In this document: positions 52,683 through 62,599 of the stretch, in pieces
Layout: each line of letters opens with the position of its first letter
Position numbering within the stretch: the first letter of the stretch is position 1
NCBI GenBank assembly: GCA_036403095.1
Contig: DASWRQ010000153.1
Coordinates: 1 to 64,000, forward strand
Direction of reading: 5' to 3'
From: Kutzneria sp036403095
Lineage (GTDB): Bacteria; Actinomycetota; Actinomycetes; Mycobacteriales; Pseudonocardiaceae
DNA: 64,000 bases
Translations under genes and position numbers: made by a program
The notes under the pieces: model-generated
What the model was told of the DNA's origin: nothing
The model's input: the letters and a program-made list of their open reading frames with translations, nothing else
Databases searched by the model: none

Positions 52683-52975
52683 TCAGGGCAGCAGTGCCCG
52701 TGCCGCCTGCTCGGCCAGCCAGCCGCCGGCCTCCGACCAGCTCCAGCCGAAGCCGCGGGCGGTGTGCCAGGCCTCGATGCCGAAGTAGAACCAGAGGATC
52801 TGCTCGACCTTCTTGCGGGACAGGCCCCGCGGAGGCCGCCGACATCGACGAGCCGCGCGGCGAAGTCGGCCGCGGCGGAGACGTCCGGGACGGCGTCGCG
52901 GTTGTCGAGCAGGACGGCCAGCGCCTGCTGCCGGCGGCGGCGCACCCGGCCCGACCCTGCGTTGGTGCCAGCCAC
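52683..52975 (-). pseudogene. frameshifted hypothetical gene
   Basis: From GTG 52975 the frame reads RVRRRRQQALAVLLDNRDAV and DFAARLVDVGGLRG with strong third-position GC. It then loses coding character at about 52822-52830, and coding continues one frame over as LSRKKVEQILWFYFGIEAWH and EAGGWLAEQAARALLP to a stop at 52683. A single indel in GGGGCCTG explains it. The intact protein would be about 97 aa, helical and soluble. It is a genuine pseudogene or a sequence error; family not recognised. Confidence 0.75.
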
Positions 52976-52994
52976 GCCGTGAACTGGCACCAAC
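52961..52994. promoter_or_regulatory. 11-bp inverted repeat over a start codon
   Basis: GTTGGTGCCAG and CTGGCACCAAC, perfect arms, 12-base spacer. The start codon of the frameshifted gene lies in the spacer. It is nine bases past the stop of the lyase gene at 53004. It could be an operator of the small gene or a terminator of the lyase gene. Confidence 0.6.
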
Positions 52995-53003
52995 GCGGTT
53001 CGG

Positions 53004-54329
53004 TCAACCCGTCGTCGAGATGTCGTCGAGCTGCTCGGCGGCCGGACGCACGGGGTAGAGGTCTCCACCCGGCGGCGCCGGGACGTGCGGCAGCGCCGCC
53101 CTGGCCTGGCGGTCACCGGCGTCCGCGGCGGCATGGACGCTGTCCAGGGCCGCGTACTGGGTGAAGTTGAGATCCGGGTAGTGCCACTGGGCCGCGCCAC
53201 CGGTGGCCGCCGGCAGCAGGAAGTCGACGGCCTTGAAAATGCTGCCGCCCTGCGGGTTCGTGTAACCCCACAGGTCGACCCCGACGTGACGGCCGATCTG
53301 GGCGAGCCGGGTCAGCGCGACCAGGTTGAACGTCGAGTAGTGGTACGTGCGGGTGCGCGCCACCTCCTCGGGCTGGCTGCCGTCGGCGGCGATCTGGTGG
53401 TCGATCCGGGCCGCCTTGGCCCGCTCCACGATGTCCTCGGCCACGGCCGGCTGGCCGGTGTAGAGCGCGGTCCCGGCGGTCAGCATGTCCATGAACGTGC
53501 CATGGTTGTTCTGCGCCGCGGCCTCGTCCTTGCCGTACTGGCTGGTGCGCAGCCACGTCAGGAAGTCGCCGGACCAGCTCTTGAACGCCGTCTCGTCGCC
53601 CTTGGACCAGCTCGGGGCGCCGGTGCTGAGAATGGCGGCGGCGTCGAGCACCTGGGTGAAGGTGTAGGAGAACTCGATGATGCCGATGCCCCGGCCGTCG
53701 TTCTTGCAGGGGATGCCCTGCGCGAAGTTCAGGTTCGGGTTCATCTTCGTGGCCGGGTCGAGGAACCAGGTCCGCAGGTCCAGCGCCGCTCGCTGGGCGT
53801 ACTCCGGCTTGCCGGTGTAGTACCAGGCCAGCGACAGCTGGTAGATCGCGCTGAACGCCTTCAGCCGCTCGGCCTTGTCCGGCACGGCCGTGGTCTCGGG
53901 GTTGAGGACGCCGTCCTTCTGCACGTAGGGACAACCGAGCGGGTTGTCCGGCGTCTTCGGCTTGCTGGGCCACCAGTACGGGGCGAGGCTCAGGTAGTCG
54001 TGCTTGTCGCCGCTGGGCGGCACCCGCTCCTTGTCGACCACGGTCCACGGCCCGGCCTTCACCGCGACGTCGGCCTGCTTGAGCAGGTCGCCGAGCGCCG
54101 TCCTGGTCGTGCGGTCCCCGGCCAACAGGGCGAGTTTGTTGAACAGCAGGCGGTTTCCGTCGAGGACGACCGTCTTGGGCGGGCAGAGGCGGGAGAGCAC
54201 GGGTACCGAGCAGAGGCCACCGCTGTCAGCGGTGGCCGGGGCGGCCGACGCGACGCCGGCCATGGGCAGGCTGAGCACGGCCGTCACGGTGGCCAGCACG
54301 CCGACCCGTCGCAGGGATCTCAGGGACAC
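53004..54329 (-). CDS. secreted alginate-lyase-family protein
   Basis: About 441 aa. GTG 54329 with GGAG nine bases upstream; an in-frame ATG at 54353 is the alternative. Signal peptide LATVTAVLSLPMAGVASA. Alginate lyase fold (alpha/alpha toroid): YLSLAPYWWPSKP, QNNHGTFMDMLTAGTALYTG with the catalytic Asn-His, and RTRTYHYSTFNLVALTRLA with Tyr. Cleaves uronate polysaccharides or related chains; exact substrate unknown. Typical of this PL family length. Confidence 0.9.
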   Translation of the reverse strand: MSLRSLRRVGVLATVTAVLSLPMAGVASAAPATADSGGLCSVPVLSRLCPPKTVVLDGNRLLFNKLALLAGDRTTRTALGDLLKQADVAVKAGPWTVVDKERVPPSGDKHDYLSLAPYWWPSKPKTPDNPLGCPYVQKDGVLNPETTAVPDKAERLKAFSAIYQLSLAWYYTGKPEYAQRAALDLRTWFLDPATKMNPNLNFAQGIPCKNDGRGIGIIEFSYTFTQVLDAAAILSTGAPSWSKGDETAFKSWSGDFLTWLRTSQYGKDEAAAQNNHGTFMDMLTAGTALYTGQPAVAEDIVERAKAARIDHQIAADGSQPEEVARTRTYHYSTFNLVALTRLAQIGRHVGVDLWGYTNPQGGSIFKAVDFLLPAATGGAAQWHYPDLNFTQYAALDSVHAAADAGDRQARAALPHVPAPPGGDLYPVRPAAEQLDDISTTG

Positions 54330-54525
54330 GACTTCCACTCCGTTCACATCCATGAACGATGGACATATATGTGATTACCGAGTAGATGCCTGAACGGCCT
54401 CCGACTGAAGACGCATGGACGGGGCGTTATTCAACCGTTATCCGGAACGTCTACTTCGGACACCGACCGGTCCGGACCTCGGCCGCCGCGCTGCTGCTGG
54501 TCGTCGGGCCGGACGTTCGGGCCGA

Positions 54526-55779
54526 TCAGAGGTTCCGGTACGGCCTGCTGAAGAATCCGACCGAGAAGGACGCCGACACGCCCAGTCCGGCGACGATGAT
54601 CACGACCTCCGGGTCGGCCGTGCCCGTGCCCAGGACGCTCCCGGCGAGCAACGCGGAGGCCGGGTAGGCGAGACCGGCGCAGGTGACCAGCAGGCTCATG
54701 ACTCTACCCAGCGCTCGGGCAGGCACTGTCTGCTGGAGCATCGTCATGTAGAAGACGTTCACCATGGCCTGCAAGGAGGCGGCGGTGAACATCGCCGCGG
54801 TTGCCACCACCAGCGAGGAGCCGAGCGGGATGACCATCAGCGCAAGTCCCTCGGCGATGCCGAGGCAGAGCGCGATCAGCCCGCGACGGCGCCGGCGAAG
54901 GAGCACCGGGCCCAGCAGTGCTCCGATGACCGAGCCGCCACCGAGGCCGGTCATCATGACCCCGAACCCGAGGGCTCCGCGGCCCAGCGGATGCTGGGCG
55001 AAGCTCGGCAGCGCGACCTCGATCAGGCCGACAGCGGCGAGGTTGAACACGAGCGTGGTCAGCAGGGTCATCCTGATCAGGGGAGAGCCGGCGGCATACC
55101 GCAGCACCGATCGCCAGGTCCGCAGTCGGTCGCTGTCCTGGACGCCGTCGTCGGTGTGCTGCGCCGCCGTTTCCTCGGCGGTTTCGACCGCCGGCCTGGA
55201 CGGGCCGATCGCCATCAGAGTCAGGCTGGAGACCAGGAAGGTGATCGCGTCGATCAGCAGCCCCACACCGCTCTTGAGCGACCCGACGAGCATTCCACCC
55301 AGCCCGGGCCCGGCGATCCTCGACGTGCTCTGCATGATCTGGATCAGGGAGTTGCCCGACGCGAACGACTCGGGACGAACGATGTGCGGTAACACGGCGA
55401 ACGAGGCCGGCATGAAAATCCCGCCGAGGACGCCGAACGGGACCGCGACCGTGATCATGGCCCAAAGCGGGATGCGGCCATCGGCGGCGAGCACGACAAA
55501 ACCGAGCACGACGACGGCACGGAGCGCGTCCGCGGCAAGCATCACCGGCCGGGCGCCCAGGCGGTCGGCCAGCGCCCCGCCGACCGGGAAGAAGGCCAGC
55601 CTGGCCGCTCCGTAGCAGGCCAGCACCACGCCGAGGTTCACGGGGCCGCCACCCTGGTTGAGCACGACGAACGGCAGGGTCACGAGATAGATGCCGTCGC
55701 CAACCTGGGAGAGCAGCTGGCCGATGAGGTACAGCGCGAAGCGTCGTTCCCGCAGCGGAGCCAGCAAACCCGCGCTCAT
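54526..55779 (-). CDS. MFS_3-type transporter
   Basis: About 417 aa, twelve helices; FALYLIGQLLSQVGDGIYLV, PVGGALADRLGARPVMLAAD and the QIMQSTSRIAGPGLGGMLVG block match macrolide-efflux/EntS-like exporters. Start taken at ATG 55779. Single gene; the exported substrate is unknown. No adjacent regulator except distant ones. Confidence 0.88.
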   Translation of the reverse strand: MSAGLLAPLRERRFALYLIGQLLSQVGDGIYLVTLPFVVLNQGGGPVNLGVVLACYGAARLAFFPVGGALADRLGARPVMLAADALRAVVVLGFVVLAADGRIPLWAMITVAVPFGVLGGIFMPASFAVLPHIVRPESFASGNSLIQIMQSTSRIAGPGLGGMLVGSLKSGVGLLIDAITFLVSSLTLMAIGPSRPAVETAEETAAQHTDDGVQDSDRLRTWRSVLRYAAGSPLIRMTLLTTLVFNLAAVGLIEVALPSFAQHPLGRGALGFGVMMTGLGGGSVIGALLGPVLLRRRRRGLIALCLGIAEGLALMVIPLGSSLVVATAAMFTAASLQAMVNVFYMTMLQQTVPARALGRVMSLLVTCAGLAYPASALLAGSVLGTGTADPEVVIIVAGLGVSASFSVGFFSRPYRNL

Positions 55780-55892
55780 AGGCTTTACGGCTCCGGACGG
55801 TGGCGGCATCTTCTCTTCTCACCAGGCGACGGGCACTGTGTGGACACCATAGAGGAGCACGCCACCAGGTCTGACGTGGCAGAGTTGATCAG

Positions 55893-56459
55893 GTGAAGCT
55901 CCGGCACCTCTTACTGCTCGGCCCGGCCTTTCTGGTGGCCTGCACGGCGACCGCGCCCGCGCCCCAGCCGCCGACGACCTCCAGCACCACCGCGGAGCCG
56001 CCGCACGGGCCGCTGATCTCGCTGGGCGCGAGCGATGCGGCCTCGGGACTGCGGGTGGTCACGATCCACCTCGCCAACTGCGGCGACGCACCGCTGACCG
56101 TGACCGGCTACCCGGCGCTGCGGGTGCTCGACGAGGACCACAAGCCCATCGACGTCACGGTGGCCGACGGGGCCGACTCGGTGGCGCTGGTGCCGAGCCT
56201 CCAGCACCCTCCGACCACCTTCACCCTGACGCCGGGCCAGCAGGCCGACGCGGCCGTGCTGTGGAAGAACAGGGTGACCGACTCGACCGTAGCGGCCACC
56301 AACGGCACCTACTTCGACATCGCGCCGGCCACCGGCCAACCGTGGCAGACTCGCAAGGCCGACGGCCCGATCGATCTCGGCAACACCGGCAAGGTCGGGG
56401 TCAGCCCCTGGACGCCCGGCGCGGACCACGCCGACTGCCGCAAGTCCGACGGCGCCTAA
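55893..56459 (+). CDS. DUF4232 lipoprotein
   Basis: 188 aa. Signal peptide with lipobox LVAC (Cys 17), then a Pro/Thr linker and a DUF4232 domain: VVTIHLANCGDAPLTVTGYP, ALRVLDEDHKPI, PGQQADAAVLWKNRVT. GTG start 55893. Surface-anchored, beta-sandwich-like, function unknown; common in actinomycetes. Divergent from the MFS gene. Confidence 0.85.
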   Translation: MKLRHLLLLGPAFLVACTATAPAPQPPTTSSTTAEPPHGPLISLGASDAASGLRVVTIHLANCGDAPLTVTGYPALRVLDEDHKPIDVTVADGADSVALVPSLQHPPTTFTLTPGQQADAAVLWKNRVTDSTVAATNGTYFDIAPATGQPWQTRKADGPIDLGNTGKVGVSPWTPGADHADCRKSDGA

Positions 56460-57248
56460 GGGTCCCGTCGTTCGTGTGGGTTCCCCGCCGATCGCCGTCG
56501 TGATCAACGCGAAGAGGCCGGCCGGGCAGATCGTTTCGCCGCAGAGCGCCCGACGAGACCGAGCGGCCGTTCGTCGAACCGATGCCGCCGGCGATGGCCG
56601 ACACTCGCCCGGGACCTACACCAGGTTCCGGTCGATGTTGTTTCCGGGACGAGAACGTGGCGACACCGTGACCTTTTACCGGGACCCGACAAGGAGTGGT
56701 CGCCGGGCGTCGCCACGGCACTGAAGATTGGCGCGAATGCCGCCCGGACGCCACGTAACGCATGCACGAAATTGCCGAATACCCCGACGGGCTTGACAGT
56801 TTAGTTGGCATGAGCAACTTTAAGAAGAATGGCGCGCGTCCGCAACCACATACCAACTGGTCGGTCATGGCTCCGTTTTGTCGTGACACCGGCATCAATC
56901 TCGTAAGGCCAGGTCAGCGGCGTGCAGATCCCAGTAAAACGACGATGGGGTCATCACACGTATATGAACGGCGACCATATGTGCCGCACTGGGTGATCGA
57001 TTGAACACGAGCCGTAAGCGAATAAAGACTACTCACAGGCAACGATGAGTGCCCGTTCTCCCGTGACCAAAAGCGTCGGAAGGCACCGCCGGTCGTGTAT
57101 TGTCGCGCAGCGGAGGGGTATTCGAACGCGCCAACCGCAATACCAAAGTACCAGACCGGGCCGATCGCGGCCCGACGTCTGTGCTTATCCGCACGCCCGA
57201 AGATCCGGTCGTGCGGATCCCCCTACGCGACACCCAATGGGAGGAAGC
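56460..57248. other. long AT-richer intergenic region
   Basis: 789 bases with visibly lower GC between about 56740 and 57060. It contains TTGACA at 56793-56798 and frames such as 56762-57004 that lack a ribosome site or recognisable family. It most likely holds the promoter and leader of the beta-helix gene at 57249; the low GC could also reflect inserted DNA. Confidence 0.45.
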
Positions 57249-58781
57249 ATGGCCAGAAACGCCTTTCGCGCCGGCGCACTCGTGACGACTTCCGTGCTTG
57301 CCCTCGGCCTGATCGCCGTCGGCTCGACCGCGGAGGCGGCCACGCCGCACAACGCGACGCACTACTACGTCGACTGCGCGGGTGGGAACGACGGCGCGGC
57401 AGGCACCAGCCAGGCCGCATCGTGGAAAACCCTAGCCCACGCCGGCACGGTGACGTTCGGTCCCGGCGACGTGATCAGCCTCAAGCGCGGCACCACCTGC
57501 GCCGAGGTGTTCGCGCCGCACGGCTCCGGCAACGCCGCCTCGCCGGTGGTCCTCAACTCCTACGGCAGCGGCGACCTCCCGAAGATCGCGCCCTCCGGCG
57601 CGCGGGCGGCCGTCTACCTGCACAACGTGGAGGGTTGGGAGCTGCACGACCTGGACGTGTCCGACGCGGGCGGATCCAACGGGCCCACCCGCACCGGCGT
57701 CTACGTCCAGCTCACGGACTTCGGCACCGGCCACCACTACGTGGTCGACAACGTCCACGTGCACGACGTGAACGGCTGCGACTGCACCGGCTACGACGAG
57801 CCCAGCGGCGGAATCCTGTTCAACGTCAACGGTTCCGCCAAGGCGACCGGGTTCAGCGGTGTGCACGTGACCAACAGCCGGGTCGACGGTGTCAACGGCC
57901 TGGGCATCAGCACCTCGTCGCAGTGGGCCAAGCGCACCCCGGAGTTCCCGGGCGGCGCCGGCTCGACCTACGTGGCGATCCCGGACATCCTGGTGTCGGG
58001 CAACCAGCTGAGCAATCTCGGCGGCGACGGAATCGTGATCCAGAACGGCGTCAACGCCAAGGTGGAGCACAACGTCGTCAACGGCTACAGCCTGCGGGCG
58101 GCCGAGTACCACTCGGGTATCTGGACGTGGGACTCGGACAACACCGTCATCCAGTTCAACGAGATCGCGCACGGCGGCGGCAGCCTGCCGGCCGAGGCGT
58201 TCGATGTGGACGGTGGCGACAACAGCACCGTCTACCAGTACAACTTCACCCACGACAACAACGGCGGCATGGCTCTGCTCTGCGCGGTGCCGGGCATGGT
58301 CTCCAAGAACGCCATCGTCCGCTACAACATCAGCCAGAACGACGGCGCGGGCGCCGGTGGCGTGATCACCATCGCCTGCACCCCGCAGGTTGGTGCGCAG
58401 TTCTACAACAACGTGGTCTACAGCCCGAGCGCGGCGAAGCTGGTCGCCAACTCCGCCACGACCTCGGTCCACTTCGCCAACAACATCCTTGTCGGCAACG
58501 GTGCGATCGACGACACGCAGGGCGCATACGACCACAACCTGGTCAGTGGCGGCGTCACCGCGCCGGCCGGGTCGTTCAACACCGCGGTCAGCGACCCGAA
58601 GCTGCTCCACGGCGGCGACGCGACGAGCATCGCCAACGTGGACGGCTACAAGCTCGCGACCGGCTCGCCGGCGCTGGGCGCCGGTGTGGCCATTCCGCAG
58701 GACGGCGGCCGTGACTACTACGGCAACTCGACCTGCTACAACAACATCGGCGCCTACCAGGGCCCCGGCCTGGCGCACTGA
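57249..58781 (+). CDS. secreted parallel beta-helix protein
   Basis: 510 aa. GGGAGGAAG directly before ATG 57249; signal peptide ALVTTSVLALGLIAVGSTAE. THYYVDCAGGNDGAAGTSQA starts a right-handed beta-helix of the pectate-lyase/DUF1565 type, with repeated N.V..G, NQLSNLGGDGIVIQNGVN, and NFTHDNNGGMALLC rungs. The fold is used by polysaccharide lyases and glycosidases. Terminator follows at 58810. Confidence 0.88.
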   Translation: MARNAFRAGALVTTSVLALGLIAVGSTAEAATPHNATHYYVDCAGGNDGAAGTSQAASWKTLAHAGTVTFGPGDVISLKRGTTCAEVFAPHGSGNAASPVVLNSYGSGDLPKIAPSGARAAVYLHNVEGWELHDLDVSDAGGSNGPTRTGVYVQLTDFGTGHHYVVDNVHVHDVNGCDCTGYDEPSGGILFNVNGSAKATGFSGVHVTNSRVDGVNGLGISTSSQWAKRTPEFPGGAGSTYVAIPDILVSGNQLSNLGGDGIVIQNGVNAKVEHNVVNGYSLRAAEYHSGIWTWDSDNTVIQFNEIAHGGGSLPAEAFDVDGGDNSTVYQYNFTHDNNGGMALLCAVPGMVSKNAIVRYNISQNDGAGAGGVITIACTPQVGAQFYNNVVYSPSAAKLVANSATTSVHFANNILVGNGAIDDTQGAYDHNLVSGGVTAPAGSFNTAVSDPKLLHGGDATSIANVDGYKLATGSPALGAGVAIPQDGGRDYYGNSTCYNNIGAYQGPGLAH

Positions 58782-58809
58782 CCGAAAAGTCAGTCCAGGC
58801 AAGACAAAA

Positions 58810-58844
58810 CCGTCCCCGGCGCCGAGCCACGGCGCCGGGGACGG
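58810..58844. terminator. bidirectional hairpin terminator
   Basis: Perfect 15-bp stem CCGTCCCCGGCGCCG with its complement and AGCCA loop between the convergent beta-helix and antiporter genes. Confidence 0.88.
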
Positions 58845-58847
58845 CGG

Positions 58848-60089
58848 TCACCGAGCCAGGCTCACGTCCGGTTGGCGCAGGCCGATCAGGCGCAGCGCCG
58901 GACCGGTCATCGCGGTGGTGAGCAACGCCATCAGCACCAGGATCGTGAAACCGAGAGTGTTGACCACGTGATACTGCAAGCAGATCGAGGCGACGATCAG
59001 CTCGGTGACGCCCCGGCAGTTCATCAGCGCCCCGATCCGCAGCGCCGACCGCGTCGGCAGGCCGGCCAGGCGGGCGCCGCCACCGGCGCCGACGAACTTC
59101 GTCACGGTGGCGACCAGCACGACCGCGGCCAGCAGCAGCCAGCCGTCGGCCGAGCCGGTGACCGACGTGATGACGGTGCTCAGGCCGACGGTGGCGAAGA
59201 ACAGCGGCAGCAGCACCGTTTCGGTGAAGCCGTAGAGCTGCTTGCGGACCCGCTCGACCAGCGCCTCGTGCCGCGGCAGCAGCAGGCCGAACAGAAACGC
59301 GCCGACGGCGGCGTGCAGCCCGATCATCTGGGTGCAGGCCGCGTAGGCCGCGGCGCCGGCGATCACCACCGGCACGGCTCGGTCGCCCATGCGCCGCACC
59401 AGCCAGCCCAGCAGCGGGCGGACCACCGCGAAGGTGAGGATGACCAGCCCCACGACGAGGACGACGGTGGTCAGCGGGCCGGAGTTCCCGGCGAGGCCGG
59501 ACAGGGCCAGGATCACGGTGAGCGCGAGCCACGCGGTGCCGTCGCCGATCGCGGCGCAGGCCATGGCGATGCGGCCGACGCGCGAGGTGTCCAGGCCCAG
59601 GTCGACCAGGATGCGGGCCAGCACGGGCATCGCGGTGATGGACACGGCCAGGCCGAAGGCCAGCAGGAACGCCGCCGGATGCTCGTCGGAACCGGCGATC
59701 AGCGGCCGGCCGAGTGCGGCGATCCCGATGCCGCCGGCGAACGGCAGCAGCATGCTGCCGACCGCCACCCCGGCCACGACCCGGGCGTCGGCCCGCGGAT
59801 TGTCCAGTCGGGACTCGCTGCCGAGCAGGAACAGGAAGGTCACCAGGCCCAACTGGCCGACCACGTTCACGCTGGCGATCACCGACGGCGTCAGCAGCCA
59901 GGCCGAGCCGGCCGGCCACAGCGGGGCCAGCACGCTGGGCCCGAGCACGAGGCCGCCGAGGATCTCCCCGACCACGGGCGGCTGGCCCAGTTGCCGGGCG
60001 GCCGCGGCCAGCAGCCGGCAGACCACCACGATCACGGCCAGCGCCAGCAGGAAGTGCGCGACCGGATCGGCCGCGGGTAGCCCGGTCAT
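58848..60089 (-). CDS. KefB-type (CPA2) cation/proton antiporter
   Basis: 413 aa from ATG 60089 (AAAGGG upstream). About 12 helices; QPPVVGEILGGLVLGPSVLA, VSITAMPVLARILVDLGL, ACAAIGDGTAWLALTVILAL and the ALMNCRGVTELIVAS block are CPA2 hallmarks. Cation/H+ exchange at the membrane; lacks a TrkA-N domain. Such antiporters are found at the edges of polyketide clusters, which fits the neighbours at 60.7-64 kb. Confidence 0.9.
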   Translation of the reverse strand: MTGLPAADPVAHFLLALAVIVVVCRLLAAAARQLGQPPVVGEILGGLVLGPSVLAPLWPAGSAWLLTPSVIASVNVVGQLGLVTFLFLLGSESRLDNPRADARVVAGVAVGSMLLPFAGGIGIAALGRPLIAGSDEHPAAFLLAFGLAVSITAMPVLARILVDLGLDTSRVGRIAMACAAIGDGTAWLALTVILALSGLAGNSGPLTTVVLVVGLVILTFAVVRPLLGWLVRRMGDRAVPVVIAGAAAYAACTQMIGLHAAVGAFLFGLLLPRHEALVERVRKQLYGFTETVLLPLFFATVGLSTVITSVTGSADGWLLLAAVVLVATVTKFVGAGGGARLAGLPTRSALRIGALMNCRGVTELIVASICLQYHVVNTLGFTILVLMALLTTAMTGPALRLIGLRQPDVSLAR

Positions 60090-60703
60090 GACGACCCTTT
60101 CAATTGTGGGTGAAATTGCGGTACCGCCGCCAGCTGATGCTTGACAGGACAAGAAAACGGACATATCGGAACACGCCTCGACCCCAGCCCCCATGAAAAC
60201 CCCACGAAACGATACCCCCTCCACGCCCCGAGCAGAAGGAGTCAGAAGTGGACAACTCGTCGTGCTTCCGCACGGCCCATTGCCCATTCCGCCATGAGAA
60301 CGGTCGAAGCGTGACCGCGGAGATGATTCACGCGCATCAGCCGTTCGGCCGAACCTCCGGACACCCGATGGGCCGGCACGCCCGGCGACATAGTCCCGGC
60401 TACCCGCAGGTAACCGGCATAACCCCAGGTCAGGGCCGTATGAGCTCATCAATTGGCTGGAACTTCCGGTACTGCCAACCAATGACGACCTAAACGATTG
60501 TGGACTTGGGGGTAAGGATCGGCGTACTTCCGTCGCTGCCGATCATCACGGCCTGTGTGCCTTCAACCCACCCAGTGCTAACGTTCGTCCCGGCCTACCC
60601 GAACTGACAGGGCGCGGAAAGAACCAACGGCTCGACCTCCTCCGGCGTTTGCACAGCGCTCGGAAGAGCTTTACTGGGGTAATGGATCCTTAGGCGGTTA
60701 TTC
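60090..60703. other. intergenic region before SARP gene
   Basis: 614 bases between divergent antiporter and SARP genes, AT-richer than the surroundings. One frame, GTG 60248 to 60493 (81 residues), has AAGGAG six bases upstream, but only about three quarters of codons end in G/C and no family is recognised, so I do not call it. Confidence 0.4.
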
Positions 60704-62578
60704 GTGGACGTCTCCATACTCGGCCCGTTCAAGGTTGCCCGCTCCGGCGCGGACGTCACACCGTCGGCGCCGAAACTGCGCAGAGTGCTGGCCCTGCTCG
60801 CCGTCCAGGCGAACAGGGTCGTCAGCATCGACCAGATCATTCAGGAGCTGTGGGACGAGCGCCCGCCGCCCAGCGCCACCACCACCATGCAGACCTACGT
60901 CTACCAGGTACGTAAGGTCACCCGGCAGTACGACCAGGCCGGCCGCGATCTCGGCGCGGACGACCCGGACGGCAGCGGCATGCTGCACACCACGTTCGGC
61001 GGCTACATGTTGACGCTTCGGCCAGAGGCGCTCGATGCCCTGCGGTTCGAGCAGCTGGTCGAGAAGGGCCGTGGTCAGCTTGCTGCCGGCGAGCTGACCA
61101 CGGCGGCCTGGACCTTCCGGCTCGCCCTGCAGCAGTGGAAGGGCCCGGCGCTGACGGCCGTCAACACCGGCCCGGTCCTGCAGGCGGCGGCCGTCCGCCT
61201 GGAGGAGATGCGCAAGAGCGTGCTGGAGCAGCGGATCGACATCGACCTGCAGCTCGGCCGGCACCACGACCTGATCAGCGAGCTGATCAGCACCGTCGGC
61301 GAGCAGCCGACCCACGAGGGCTTCCAGGCCAAGCTGATGCTCGCGCTGTACCGGGTGGGCCGGCGCTCCGAGGCGCTGCAGACCTACCAGCGGGCCCGCG
61401 CGGCGCTGCACGACGAGCTCGGGCTCGAGCCGTCGACCGAGCTGCGTCGGCTGCAGAAAGCCATTCTGGACAACGACTTGCGGCTGGACGTGCCGCCGGG
61501 CACCGCGGTGACCGGCGGTTTCGCCGGCGCCGCCACGCCGCCGAACATGCTGCCGCCGGACGTCGCCGTCCAGGTCGGGCGGGACCGCGAGCTGGCCACG
61601 GCCGCCGAACTGCTGACCCGGGCGGACCGCACGACCGCCCCGGTGATCGTGGTCGCCGGCGGGCCCGGCATCGGCAAGTCCGCGTTCGCGGTCCGGCTGG
61701 CCCACAAGGTGCGGGCCAGCTATCCCGACGGGCAGCTGCACCACCGGCTGACCGACGACGACGGGACCGCGCAGCCGCCGGCCGAGGTGTTGGCCGAGCT
61801 GCTGCGCGCGATCGGGGTGGCCCCGGAGAAGATCCCGCCGACCCTGACCGCCCGCAGTCAGCTGTTACGCAGCTGGACGTCCAACCGACGGGTGCTCATA
61901 GTGCTGGATGACGCGGCCGGCATCGACCAGGTGCTGCCGCTGCTCCCGATCGGCGCCGGCTGCGCGACGGTGGTGGCCAGCCGCCGCCGGCTCGCCGGGC
62001 CGGCCATCACGATGACCGTCGACCTGCCGGCCCTCAACCTGGACGACTCGACCCAGCTGCTCACGGCCGTGCTCGGCGCGCAGCGGCTGGCCGCCGATCC
62101 CGAAGGCACCGGCCGGTTGCTCGCGCTGTGCGCGGGACTGCCGCTGGCTCTGCGCGAGGCCGCGACGCGCTTGAGCCTGCGCACGCACTGGCTGATCGGC
62201 CGGCAGGTGGATCGGATGCGGGTCGGCGACACCGAGATCACCGACAGCATGCTGCGCAGCCACCGGCTGCTGCCGCCGGGCGCGCGGCGGGTCTTCCTGG
62301 TGCTGGCCGACTCCGACGCCGGCGCGGTCACCGCCGACGCGGTGGCCGCCCTGACCGGCATGGACGAGGCGACGGCCGAGACCTACCTCGAGGACCTCGT
62401 CGAGTTCCTGCTGGCCGACGCCCAACGGCAGGCCGACGGCACGTTCGTCTACCGCACCCATGCCCTGTACCGGGCGGCGGCCGCCGTGCTCGACGACAGC
62501 GCGCGGCACCTGGCGCTGACCCCCAGCCCCTACACCGGCACGCACGACCGACTCCCCCTGCACCAGCTGCGCACCTGA
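60704..62578 (+). CDS. large SARP transcription activator with NB-ARC domain
   Basis: 624 aa. Winged helix (MDVSILGPFKVARSGADVTP to about 95), BTAD all-helical domain (about 100-255, ending LHDELGLEPSTELRRLQKAI), then an NB-ARC ATPase with P-loop VVAGGPGIGKSAFAVRLAHK and LIVLDDAAGIDQ. No TPR tail, so it is shorter than AfsR. Such proteins directly activate antibiotic biosynthetic genes. GTG 60704 has GGCGG about seven bases upstream. It points to a cluster starting here. Confidence 0.92.
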   Translation: MDVSILGPFKVARSGADVTPSAPKLRRVLALLAVQANRVVSIDQIIQELWDERPPPSATTTMQTYVYQVRKVTRQYDQAGRDLGADDPDGSGMLHTTFGGYMLTLRPEALDALRFEQLVEKGRGQLAAGELTTAAWTFRLALQQWKGPALTAVNTGPVLQAAAVRLEEMRKSVLEQRIDIDLQLGRHHDLISELISTVGEQPTHEGFQAKLMLALYRVGRRSEALQTYQRARAALHDELGLEPSTELRRLQKAILDNDLRLDVPPGTAVTGGFAGAATPPNMLPPDVAVQVGRDRELATAAELLTRADRTTAPVIVVAGGPGIGKSAFAVRLAHKVRASYPDGQLHHRLTDDDGTAQPPAEVLAELLRAIGVAPEKIPPTLTARSQLLRSWTSNRRVLIVLDDAAGIDQVLPLLPIGAGCATVVASRRRLAGPAITMTVDLPALNLDDSTQLLTAVLGAQRLAADPEGTGRLLALCAGLPLALREAATRLSLRTHWLIGRQVDRMRVGDTEITDSMLRSHRLLPPGARRVFLVLADSDAGAVTADAVAALTGMDEATAETYLEDLVEFLLADAQRQADGTFVYRTHALYRAAAAVLDDSARHLALTPSPYTGTHDRLPLHQLRT

Positions 62579-62599
62579 CCCGGCGATGGGAGAAACACG

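Noticed and set aside
56762..57004. 80-codon frame in the AT-rich region
   Set aside because: No ribosome site and no recognisable protein features; overlaps a likely promoter.
60248..60493. 81-codon frame with AAGGAG upstream of GTG
   Set aside because: Third-position GC is too low for this genome and no family is recognised; kept as a note under the intergenic region.
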